DNA of 19,706 bases, taken from NCBI GenBank assembly GCA_030672545.1, contig DAOVGF010000076.1, positions 1 through 19,706 of the forward strand. The letters run 5' to 3'. A program made the position numbers and the translations under genes. Under the pieces are notes generated by a model. The model was not told the DNA's origin, did not search any database, and saw nothing but the letters and a program-made list of their open reading frames with translations. Numbering within the stretch: position 1 is the stretch's first letter; every line of letters begins with the position of its first letter. This document shows, in pieces, positions 1-6,418 of this stretch. This DNA comes from Candidatus Aerophobota bacterium (GTDB taxonomy: Bacteria > Aerophobota > Aerophobia > Aerophobales > Aerophobaceae).

Positions 1-17
1 AGCGAAGGATAAAGAAA

Positions 18-201
18 AAATTCTGTTTGAGGGTCGAAGACCCGAGTTGTTTACTTTTTTTAGGGGGAGCAGCAAAGCGTTGAGGGGGAAAGTATTGCCC
101 CCTCAATATCTTTATTTTCTCCCGAAGCGAGGAGACTGACCAGTTATTACTGTAAAGAGTATCACCGGAGCAAGACAGAATATCCCGAGGCTTGTTTGAC
201 A
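18..201 (+). repeat. Copy P of a dispersed structured intergenic element, ending at a TTGACA box
   Basis: This stretch is colinear with the minus strand of 10717-10836. Shared blocks in order: AAATTCTGTTTGAG (18-31, identical); a hairpin with GAA loop (31-43); CGAGTT (43-48); a T-rich stretch into CCCGAA (113-126); CAGTTATT (141-148); a GAGTATC...GGAGCAAG module (157-191); and GTTTGACA (194-201). The stems differ in bases (GGGTC/GACCC here, GCCTCT/AGAGGC in the other copy), but both pair around the same GAA loop. Relative to the other copy, about 64 bp (49-112) are extra and contain the terminator at 80-118. Homology is seen by eye; the function is unknown. The downstream boundary may continue at 372 after an inserted segment. 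Confidence 0.6.
80..118 (+). terminator. Rho-independent terminator
   Basis: A perfect 9-bp stem, TTGAGGGGG (80-88) with CCCCCTCAA (98-106), has a 9-nt loop and is followed by the T-rich tract TATCTTTATTTT. It would end transcription entering from a gene left of the window and insulate the hydrogenase operon. It lies inside the extra 64-bp segment that copy P of the dispersed element has relative to its copy at 10717-10836. Confidence 0.7.
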
Positions 202-228
202 AAGTGACTTTACTTACCCAAACAAAGA

Positions 229-254
229 TAGCCGCAAGTTTTAACTTGCGCAAA
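229..254 (+). repeat. Palindromic repeat hairpin, copy 1
   Basis: This 26-nt unit is identical to 265-290, 36 bp further on. Its core is an 8-bp inverted repeat, CGCAAGTT and AACTTGCG, around a TT loop. It begins with TAG preceded by A rather than G, so the GTAG head is incomplete in this copy. Confidence 0.7.
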
Positions 255-263
255 GAGGTTACG

Positions 264-317
264 GTAGCCGCAAGTTTTAACTTGCGCAAATAAACGCAGG
301 CTAAAGCCTGCGCCTAC
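264..317 (+). repeat. REPIN-like double hairpin with GTAG and CTAC ends
   Basis: The unit reads GTAG (264-267), hairpin CGCAAGTT/AACTTGCG, spacer CAAATAAA, hairpin CGCAGGCT/AGCCTGCG (295-302 with 305-312), then CTAC (314-317). Two hairpins in inverse orientation, each with GTAG at its foot, is the architecture of REP doublets (BIME or REPIN). GTAG is the tetranucleotide recognised by REP-associated tyrosine transposases in enterobacteria and pseudomonads. No such transposase is in the window, so mobility by that route is inference. A third, partial piece with only the right arm lies at 338-353. Confidence 0.65.
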
Positions 318-337
318 CGGATCATAACCGAGGAGTC

Positions 338-353
338 AAAGCCTGCGCCTACC
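338..353 (+). repeat. Partial palindromic repeat, right arm only
   Basis: AAAGCCTGCGCCTACC repeats the right arm and CTAC foot found at 303-318, without the left arm of that hairpin. It is probably a truncated REPIN-like copy. Confidence 0.55.
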
Positions 354-375
354 ATTCTTTTCCGGCAAAAGTTGT

Positions 376-403
376 TTGACAGGAAGAAAAATTATGGTAA
401 TCT
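376..403 (+). promoter_or_regulatory. Candidate sigma-70 promoter of the hydrogenase operon
   Basis: There is a consensus -35 TTGACA (376-381), a 16-bp spacer, and a weak -10 TAATCT (398-403) preceded by TG at 395-396, giving an extended -10. An alternative -10, TCTAAT (401-406), would need a 19-bp spacer. Transcription would start near 410 and leave a leader of about 70 nt before the start at 482. No known riboswitch fold was recognised in that leader. Confidence 0.5.
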
Positions 404-481
404 AATTTAACTTGTTACCTTTAAATAGGCATCTCCACCAAGTAAATTGCCGTTATTGAATATCAGGAAAGGGACATAGCC

Positions 482-1426
482 ATGAAATCAGAAAAAAGAA
501 TATCGCCGGAAGTAAAAGAAATCCCCGTAGCTTGGTTCAACGGTGCTTCTGATTCCGGTTGTACTATTTCTATCCTTAATGCGGTCAATCCTACCATTAA
601 AAACGTTCTCATTGATCTTATCCGCCCGGGATATCACCTTAATCTCAGGTTTCAATCCACTATAATGGCTGGCTCAGGAGAGTTAGCCGTTGATATGCTC
701 AGAGAGGAGAAGTTAGAGAATTATATTCTCGTCGTTGAAGGAGCGATTCCCACCGCTGATGGAGGAATCTACGGCACGGTGGGGGAAAAAGAGGGTAAAC
801 CAATAACTATTCAGGAGAGAGTGTTAGATTTAGCCGATCGGGCCATAGCAGTAATTGCTCTGGGGACCTGTGCTTCTTTTGGGGGAATCTTTGCCGCTGC
901 TCCTAATCCTACGGGATGTCAAGGCATAGGAGACACTTTGAAAAAAGCTAAAATTCTTAGGCCGGTAATTAATATTCCCGGATGTCCTCCTCACCCTGAT
1001 TGGTTTATTAAAACAGTCGTAGAAATCATCCACCAGGGCCTGGATAAAGTTCTAAAGAGTTTAGACGAATTAGGACGTCCTAAAAGTTTCTATGGTCAGT
1101 TAATTCACGATATTTGCCCCCGCCGGCCTTACTTTGACCTGGGTAAGTTTGCTGAAAAAATCGGTGAGGAAGGATGTCTTTACTACCTTGGTTGCAAAGG
1201 TCCTTTGACTTATGCCGATTGCCCTATTCGGGGCTGGAATAATCAATCTAACTGGTGCGTTATGAGTGGTGGACCGTGTGAAGGTTGCGCTATGCCCGAA
1301 TTTCCTGACTTATCCTCTCCGCTCTATCAGAAAATTGTCCAAAAAAGACTTCCCGGAATAAGAAAAGATACCGATACAGAAGAATTGAAAGTTTACTTAA
1401 AAGCAAGCTCGAACAGTTTGCCTTAG
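482..1426 (+). CDS. [NiFe] hydrogenase small subunit, soluble, with modified cluster ligands
   Basis: This is the electron-transfer subunit of a [NiFe] hydrogenase, 314 aa. The ATG follows AGGAAAGGG. Proximal-cluster ligands by family pattern are position 24, C27, C130 (GTCASFGG) and C168 (GCPPHP). Position 24, normally Cys of CxxC, is Asp (codon 551-553). Distal-cluster ligands are H209, C212, C232 and C238. Medial-cluster ligands are C247, C266 and C269 plus C259, which sits in NWC where group 1 enzymes with a [3Fe-4S] cluster have NWP. A [4Fe-4S] medial cluster is therefore predicted. There is no Tat signal peptide and no C-terminal membrane anchor, so the protein should be cytoplasmic. 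The C-terminal half resembles group 1 hydrogenases; subgroup was not assigned. An extra Cys at 146 has no obvious role. It is followed after 21 bp by the large subunit. Confidence 0.93.
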   Translation: MKSEKRISPEVKEIPVAWFNGASDSGCTISILNAVNPTIKNVLIDLIRPGYHLNLRFQSTIMAGSGELAVDMLREEKLENYILVVEGAIPTADGGIYGTVGEKEGKPITIQERVLDLADRAIAVIALGTCASFGGIFAAAPNPTGCQGIGDTLKKAKILRPVINIPGCPPHPDWFIKTVVEIIHQGLDKVLKSLDELGRPKSFYGQLIHDICPRRPYFDLGKFAEKIGEEGCLYYLGCKGPLTYADCPIRGWNNQSNWCVMSGGPCEGCAMPEFPDLSSPLYQKIVQKRLPGIRKDTDTEELKVYLKASSNSLP

Positions 1427-1447
1427 ATTCCTCACCAGGAGGAGAAA

Positions 1448-2953
1448 TTGAGTAAGATTATTATTGATCCCGTTACTAGAGTTGAAGGTCATTTGAAAAT
1501 CGAAGCGGTGGTGGAAGCGGGAAGAGTTAAAGAGGCCCGAAGCTCGGGGACACTTTACCGCGGACTGGAACAGATTCTCTGTCATAGGGATCCTAGAGAT
1601 GCTGCTCGTCTAACCCAACGAGTTTGTGGCGTGTGTCCCGTTGCCCATTCTACAGCAGCCTCCCTGGCCCTGGATGATGCTTTTGGAATCACCGGACAGA
1701 TTCCCCCTAATGGACGAATTTTGAGAAACCTTATTCTGGCATCTAATTTTCTTCAGAGTCATATCCTCCACTTTTATCACCTGGCCGCTCTGGACTGGCT
1801 GGATATTACTGAAATAGCAAAATATCAAGGAGAAGACCCTGAACTCCGCTCAGTTAAACAGTTCTTGGACAGAGGAGCTCTCGAACCCTTTGTCCCCCGC
1901 TACCAGTATGATTGGCGGCTTCCGGTAGAACTAAATCGGCAATTTTCCTTACACTATCTCCAGGCATTGCGGATACGCCGAAAAACCCAGGAGATGCTCA
2001 GCGTTTTTGGGGGCAAAATGCCCCACCAGATTGCCATTGTTCCAGGAGGAGTTACTACTCCCGTATTAGCCGACAAAATTACCACCTTTGCCTGGAGATT
2101 AAAAGAGATCAGGCAATTTGTGGAGGAAGCTTACCTTCCTGATGCGCTGATGTTAGCTCGCTTTTATCCCGATTATCTGGAAATTGGCTCAGGATGTGGA
2201 AAACTCCTCAGTTACGGAGCTTTTGCCCTGGAAAACGGAGAGAAATTCTACCAGGCTGGTCGGACCAGTCGGAATATGCAGTGGCAAAGTTTTGATGCAG
2301 ATGGACTGAAGGAAGAAATCGCCTATTCCTGGTATGATGATAATGGCCCCCTACCTGGGAAGCAGAAGGGATATTCCTGGATAAAATCTCCCCGCTACCA
2401 GGAAGAAGTTTACGAGGTAGGTCCCCTGGCCCGGATCCTGGTAAACTACGCGGCTGGAAGCAAGACCATCAAATCTCGGGTTGACGCTATTTGTAAAAAG
2501 CTCGGAATTCACATTAGCTCACTCTTTTCCACAGTAGGCAGACACATTGCTCGAGCTCTGGAGGCATCTTTGCTTACTGAAGCAATGACCAAGTGGATAG
2601 AAGAACTGGAGCCAGAGGCTCCGGCCTGTATTTCTTATTCTTTACCCGGAGAAGCCGAAGGAATCGGCCTCACTGAGGCTCCTCGGGGAGCACTCTGTCA
2701 CCGACTAACCATTGAGTCCGGTAAAGTAAAGGAGTACCAACTTATTGTTCCTACCACCTGGAATGCCTCACCCCGGGACAGTAAGAATCAACCTGGACCG
2801 ATAGAACAAGCTCTGGAAGAAGTGAAAATTGCCGATGAGCAAAATCCGGTATCAATTGTTCGGATCATTCGCTCTTTTGATCCATGTTTGGCCTGTGCAG
2901 TGCACTTTTTGACCCTCCGGGGCCAAAAAGTGGGTGAATTTTTTGTCAGTTGA
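1448..2953 (+). CDS. [NiFe] hydrogenase large (catalytic) subunit
   Basis: This 501-aa protein carries the Ni-Fe active site that splits or makes H2. It starts at TTG with AGGAGGAG just upstream. DPVTRVEGH lies near residues 7-15; E13 is in the VEGH motif. The L1 motif RVCGVCPVAH (58-67) supplies C60 and C63. The L2 motif DPCLACAVH (478-486) supplies C480 and C483. The 15 residues after H486 are the C-terminal extension that is removed after nickel insertion, and the protease for that cut is encoded immediately downstream. The PTTWNASPRD stretch near the C-terminus is typical of group 1 uptake-type enzymes. All four metal ligands are present, so the enzyme should be active. The other maturation genes (hypA-F) are not in this window. 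Confidence 0.95.
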   Translation: MSKIIIDPVTRVEGHLKIEAVVEAGRVKEARSSGTLYRGLEQILCHRDPRDAARLTQRVCGVCPVAHSTAASLALDDAFGITGQIPPNGRILRNLILASNFLQSHILHFYHLAALDWLDITEIAKYQGEDPELRSVKQFLDRGALEPFVPRYQYDWRLPVELNRQFSLHYLQALRIRRKTQEMLSVFGGKMPHQIAIVPGGVTTPVLADKITTFAWRLKEIRQFVEEAYLPDALMLARFYPDYLEIGSGCGKLLSYGAFALENGEKFYQAGRTSRNMQWQSFDADGLKEEIAYSWYDDNGPLPGKQKGYSWIKSPRYQEEVYEVGPLARILVNYAAGSKTIKSRVDAICKKLGIHISSLFSTVGRHIARALEASLLTEAMTKWIEELEPEAPACISYSLPGEAEGIGLTEAPRGALCHRLTIESGKVKEYQLIVPTTWNASPRDSKNQPGPIEQALEEVKIADEQNPVSIVRIIRSFDPCLACAVHFLTLRGQKVGEFFVS

Positions 2954-3428
2954 CTCTCCTCCGGAAACGGAAAAGGAGATTCTGGTTTTGGGAGTGGGTA
3001 ATATTCTGTTAAGAGATGAAGGAATCGGCCCTTATCTCCTCAGAGAATTAAAGACAATGAGCCTACCTGGCAACGTTGAACTGGTAGACGCCGGGATCGC
3101 TACCTTCTCCCTGGTTTATTTGCTTGAAGGCAGAAAAAAAATCATCATCGTTGATGCAGCCAAGGGAGGAGAAAAACCTGGCTCTATTTATCGGCTACTT
3201 CCAGAACAAATTGAAACTGAGAAAAACAGCCCCTTTTCTCTACACGATATCGGCCTGATGGACATTTTAATGACCAAAAGAGAAAAGACTCACAATTTGG
3301 TAATCATTGGAGTGGAGCCGGAGAAAATTGGTTGGGGAACAGAGATTTCCCTCTGCTTAAAAAAGAGAATACCCAGAATAATTGAGGTCATTATGGAAGA
3401 AATTGGCTGTTTAGGAGAGAAAGAATGA
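2934..3428 (+). CDS. Hydrogenase maturation endopeptidase (HyaD/HybD/HycI family)
   Basis: This protein cuts the C-terminal extension of the large subunit after nickel loading, releasing the mature subunit to close its active site. It is about 164 aa, normal for the family. The N-terminal ILVLGVGNILLRDEGIG motif contains the acidic Ni-binding residue; VDAAKG and FSLHDIGL supply the further conserved Asp and His. Its GTG start overlaps the last 20 bp of the large-subunit gene, so the segment coding for the peptide it removes also codes for its own first residues. A TTG at 2943 is an alternative start; neither has an outstanding ribosome binding site. It overlaps metV by 4 bp, so translation is probably coupled. 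Confidence 0.9.
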   Translation: MNFLSVDSPPETEKEILVLGVGNILLRDEGIGPYLLRELKTMSLPGNVELVDAGIATFSLVYLLEGRKKIIIVDAAKGGEKPGSIYRLLPEQIETEKNSPFSLHDIGLMDILMTKREKTHNLVIIGVEPEKIGWGTEISLCLKKRIPRIIEVIMEEIGCLGEKE

Positions 3429-4114
3429 TTGTAACCAAACTCAAACCGCTAAAAGAAATTTTGAACATACTGAAAGAAGTTGATAAAATCTTCCTTATTG
3501 GCTGCGGTGGTTGTGCTGAAGCCTGTGAGACTGGGGGAGAACCTCAGGTACGCCAGTTGGAACAAGAACTAAAAGAGAAAGGTAAGCAAATTACTGGTTG
3601 GGTAGTCATAGATTCTCTCTGCAATAAGGCCCTGGTGGGAATGAGGTTGGCCTACAGACTGAGGGAGATCAGTAAAGCAGATGGTCTACTGGTCTTATCT
3701 TGCGGAGTTGGGGTTCAGGCTGTAGCGGCTACGGTAGATAAGCTAACCTTCCCGGCTCTGGACACCATTTCTCTGGGAGGATTCCAGGGTATTTGGCCTT
3801 CCAGTGAAAGATGTTATCAGTGTGGGGAATGTATACTGTACCTCACGGGAGGAATTTGTCCTCTGACCGCTTGCGCTAAACATTTGCTTAATGGATCCTG
3901 TGGAGGATCGGATAAAGGCAAGTGTGAAGTTCATCCGGACCGAGATTGTGCCTGGTATTTGATTTATGAACGACTAAAAAAGGTGGGTCGTCTGGATATC
4001 CTGAGAAAAATAGCTCAACCGAAGAATTATAACAAAATGGAAGCTTCTCAAGAAATTAGAACTTCCACCTATTGGGCTCTGGAGTTTGAGGAGGCAAAAG
4101 ATGAGTCTGCATGA
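3425..4114 (+). CDS. metV: MetV, methylene-tetrahydrofolate reductase C-terminal-domain (zinc/iron-sulfur) subunit
   Basis: This is a 229-aa Cys-rich partner of MetF in acetogen-type methylene-THF reductases. Thirteen cysteines are visible: C27, C30, C34 (CGGCAEAC), C66, C93, a C130-x2-C133-x2-C136 cluster, C145, C150, C159, C167 and C175. Family knowledge: MetV of acetogens forms a complex with MetF and passes electrons to or structurally supports it; zinc and Fe-S binding are reported for this family. The ATG overlaps the protease stop (ATGA) and follows GGAGAG. The gene sits between hydrogenase genes and metF. That would suit a bridge carrying electrons from the hydrogenase to the MetF flavin, but this is inference. 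No HdrA or MvhD homologue is nearby. Confidence 0.88.
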   Translation: MIVTKLKPLKEILNILKEVDKIFLIGCGGCAEACETGGEPQVRQLEQELKEKGKQITGWVVIDSLCNKALVGMRLAYRLREISKADGLLVLSCGVGVQAVAATVDKLTFPALDTISLGGFQGIWPSSERCYQCGECILYLTGGICPLTACAKHLLNGSCGGSDKGKCEVHPDRDCAWYLIYERLKKVGRLDILRKIAQPKNYNKMEASQEIRTSTYWALEFEEAKDESA

Positions 4115-4967
4115 GAGCATAGTTTCCGGCAAATTCGTGGTTACTAGTGAGATTGGACCTCCCAAGGGAGTAAATATAGAGAGAGCTCTAAAGGAAGCTG
4201 ATTTTCTTAAAGGAAAAGTAGAAGCAGTTAATGTTACTGATATCCAGAGTTCAGTGATGAAAGTGGGTTCTCTGGCTGTTTGTCATCTCCTTAAACAAAG
4301 GGGAATTGAGCCGGTTTTTCAGCTTACCTGTCGGGACAGAAACCGATTGGCTTTACAATCTGATCTTTTAAGTGCCTGGATTTTGGGAATCAAAAATGTC
4401 CTTATTATCACCGGTGACCACCCAACTTTGGGAGACCACCCTGATTCCCTTCCTGTATTTGATCTGGATTCCGTGCAACTTCTCCAGGTGGTATCTGGTC
4501 TCAATCAAGGCAAAGATATGATGGGAAATGACCTGGAGGGAAAACCCAACTTCTTCCCGGGAGCAGTGGCCAACCCAGGAGCCGATCCCTTAGAACTCCA
4601 AATAATCAAACTGGAAAAAAAAGTGCAGGCGGGAGCTAAGTTTATCCAGACTCAGACCGTCTATGATCCAGCACAATTTGAGACTTTTATGAAAGCAGCG
4701 GAGCATATTGATGTTCCCATTTTGGCCGGAATAGTTCTCCTTAAATCAGCCGGAATGGCCAGATATATGAACAAAAATGTAGCCGGGGTATCCGTCCCCG
4801 ACCATTTGATTAAGAGAATGTCACAAGCGGAAAACCGTAAGCAGGAAAGTATCGACATTACCATAGAGCTAATTAAACAACTCAAGCCACTATGTCAAGG
4901 TATTCACTTGATGCCCCTGGGATGGGATAAACTAGTTCCAGAGATTCTAAAAAGGGCTTTTTCTTGA
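4101..4967 (+). CDS. metF: MetF, 5,10-methylene-tetrahydrofolate reductase
   Basis: This flavoprotein reduces methylene-THF to methyl-THF, the last step of the methyl branch of the Wood-Ljungdahl pathway; elsewhere the product feeds methionine synthesis. It is 288 aa, the short TIM-barrel form. VVTSEIGPPKG near the N-terminus, NVTDIQSSVMK, the LTCRDRNR motif and ITGDHP are family signatures. I chose ATG 4101 rather than an in-frame TTG at 4086 because GAGGAGG lies 6 nt upstream of the ATG. It overlaps metV by 14 bp. Its position after metV and a hydrogenase supports a catabolic or autotrophic role, with electrons supplied through protein partners. The electron donor cannot be read from the sequence. 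Confidence 0.92.
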   Translation: MSLHESIVSGKFVVTSEIGPPKGVNIERALKEADFLKGKVEAVNVTDIQSSVMKVGSLAVCHLLKQRGIEPVFQLTCRDRNRLALQSDLLSAWILGIKNVLIITGDHPTLGDHPDSLPVFDLDSVQLLQVVSGLNQGKDMMGNDLEGKPNFFPGAVANPGADPLELQIIKLEKKVQAGAKFIQTQTVYDPAQFETFMKAAEHIDVPILAGIVLLKSAGMARYMNKNVAGVSVPDHLIKRMSQAENRKQESIDITIELIKQLKPLCQGIHLMPLGWDKLVPEILKRAFS

Positions 4968-5007
4968 TAGATAGCCTTGGGAAAATATCTTTAAGGAAAG
5001 AAAAATT

Positions 5008-6405
5008 TTGGAAAAGACAAAACTAATAGTTATTGGAGCGGGTCCCGCTGGTTACGTAGCCGCTATCCGGGCTGCTCAGTTGGGAGGAGAAGTTACCGTT
5101 ATCGAGCAAGATAAACCAGGTGGAGTTTGCGTCAACTCCGGCTGCATTCCTACCAAAGCATTAGCCTGGTCCACTGAACTGCTGGAGTTTTGCCGCCAGT
5201 CTCACGATATAGGAATCGAGACCGGTCAGGTAAAAGCCAATTTCTCCCGCATGATGGCTAAAAAAGAAGAAACGGTTAGACGGGTGAGAAACGGAGTAAA
5301 GTTCCTTCTCCAGGCCAATAAGATAAATCTGATTAAAGGACAGGCCACCTTCTCAGGCCCTGGACAAATTAAAGTAGTAAGTGAAGACCGGATTTTGAGG
5401 CTCCCGGCCGACAAAGTTATCATTGCCACTGGCTCCCAACCCATTCGTCTTCCCTTCGTTGATTATGACCATCCTTCAGTAATGGCCGGTGAAGAGATTC
5501 TCCAGTTGACCGAAATACCAAAAACCCTCATCATTGTGGGAGCAGGAGTCATAGGCTGTGAATTCGCCTCTATTTTCTCCTCCCTGGGAAGTAAAATTTG
5601 GATGATCGAAATGATGGAGAATATTTTACCTTTAGAAGATAAATCGGTAGCCAGAGCTCTAACTCAGAGTTTCAAAAAAAGAGGTATAGAAATTCTCACC
5701 TCCGCCAGACTAAAAGAAATAAAAAAATATGGCCCTCAGACCATCAGAGTTACCCTGGAAGAAGGAGAAGAAATCGAGGCGGAAAAAATGCTAATCTGTG
5801 TAGGCCGACGGCCCCACACTGAAAATCTTGGTTTGGACAATCTTGGCCTTGATTGCGACGAAAAGGGAATAATTAGCGTTGATAAAGGAATGCAGACCAG
5901 TCAAGAAGGAATCTGGGCCGCGGGTGATGTAATTGGAGGAATTCTCCTGGCTCATGTAGCTTTTGCTGAGGCGGTGGTCGCGGCAGAAAGAGCTCTGGGT
6001 CAGGATTCGATAATGAATTATTCAGTTGTTCCCAATTGCATTTTCACTAATCCCCAGATTGCCACCGTGGGTTTGAATAGAGACTCAGCTCAAGAGAGAA
6101 GAATCAAAGTGAAGATCGGCAGATTTCCTTTCGCGGCCAACGGAAAAGCCCAAGCCATTGGTCAAACCGAAGGATTTGTTCAGTTGATCGTGGAGGAGGA
6201 AAGCAAAAGAGTGCTGGGCGGGCAAATCATCGGTCCCCAGGCTGCCGATCTAATCCACGAGATTGCTCTGGCAATCCGGTGCGGCATTACGGCTGATCAG
6301 ATTACCCAAACTATTCATGCTCACCCCACCCTTTCGGAAACGATTATGGAAGCTGCTCTGGGTGCTCTGGGAAAACCTCTCCATATCGTTAGGGCACGGA
6401 TTTAA
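5008..6405 (+). CDS. lpdA: Dihydrolipoamide dehydrogenase-family flavoprotein
   Basis: This FAD-dependent pyridine nucleotide-disulfide oxidoreductase has 465 aa, the usual length. GAGPAG (10-15) begins the FAD Rossmann fold. The redox-active disulfide is C41/C46 in CVNSGCIPTK. GAGVIG in the middle begins the NAD(P)-binding fold. The C-terminal active-site pair is H439/E444 in HPTLSE. It starts at TTG after AAGGAAAG, 40 bp after metF. In clostridial acetogens lpdA lies directly after metV-metF in the Wood-Ljungdahl cluster, so this order is recognised. The usual role is regenerating lipoyl-GcvH of the glycine cleavage system; a link to NAD(P)H and C1 units is plausible. No gcv genes are in the window. 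Confidence 0.93.
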   Translation: MEKTKLIVIGAGPAGYVAAIRAAQLGGEVTVIEQDKPGGVCVNSGCIPTKALAWSTELLEFCRQSHDIGIETGQVKANFSRMMAKKEETVRRVRNGVKFLLQANKINLIKGQATFSGPGQIKVVSEDRILRLPADKVIIATGSQPIRLPFVDYDHPSVMAGEEILQLTEIPKTLIIVGAGVIGCEFASIFSSLGSKIWMIEMMENILPLEDKSVARALTQSFKKRGIEILTSARLKEIKKYGPQTIRVTLEEGEEIEAEKMLICVGRRPHTENLGLDNLGLDCDEKGIISVDKGMQTSQEGIWAAGDVIGGILLAHVAFAEAVVAAERALGQDSIMNYSVVPNCIFTNPQIATVGLNRDSAQERRIKVKIGRFPFAANGKAQAIGQTEGFVQLIVEEESKRVLGGQIIGPQAADLIHEIALAIRCGITADQITQTIHAHPTLSETIMEAALGALGKPLHIVRARI

Positions 6406-6418
6406 ACAAGAAGAGATT

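Noticed and set aside
2..139. An open frame entering from the left edge and ending in TGA at 137-139
   Set aside because: It crosses a Rho-independent terminator and the structured element. The homologous element copy at 10717-10836 shifts the frame because its hairpin has a different length, so coding is unlikely.
229..290. Two identical 26-nt units 36 bp apart, resembling a CRISPR start
   Set aside because: There are only two units, the spacer is 10 bp, the units are near-perfect palindromes, the pattern recurs singly at 7452, and no cas genes are present.
869..910. Oxygen-tolerant type proximal [4Fe-3S] cluster in the hydrogenase
   Set aside because: The two extra cysteines of that type are absent: the motif reads GTCASFGG with Gly instead of Cys, and SGC has Gly before the conserved Cys.
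3425..4967. Electron-bifurcating Hdr-Mvh-type methylene-THF reductase as in Moorella
   Set aside because: No HdrA, HdrB, HdrC or MvhD sequence is present, and MetF is the short form without an NADH-binding partner. Such genes could lie elsewhere, but the window does not support them.
4968..5007. Terminator or promoter between metF and lpdA
   Set aside because: The 40-bp gap has no stem with a T tract and no convincing -35/-10 pair, only a ribosome binding site for lpdA.
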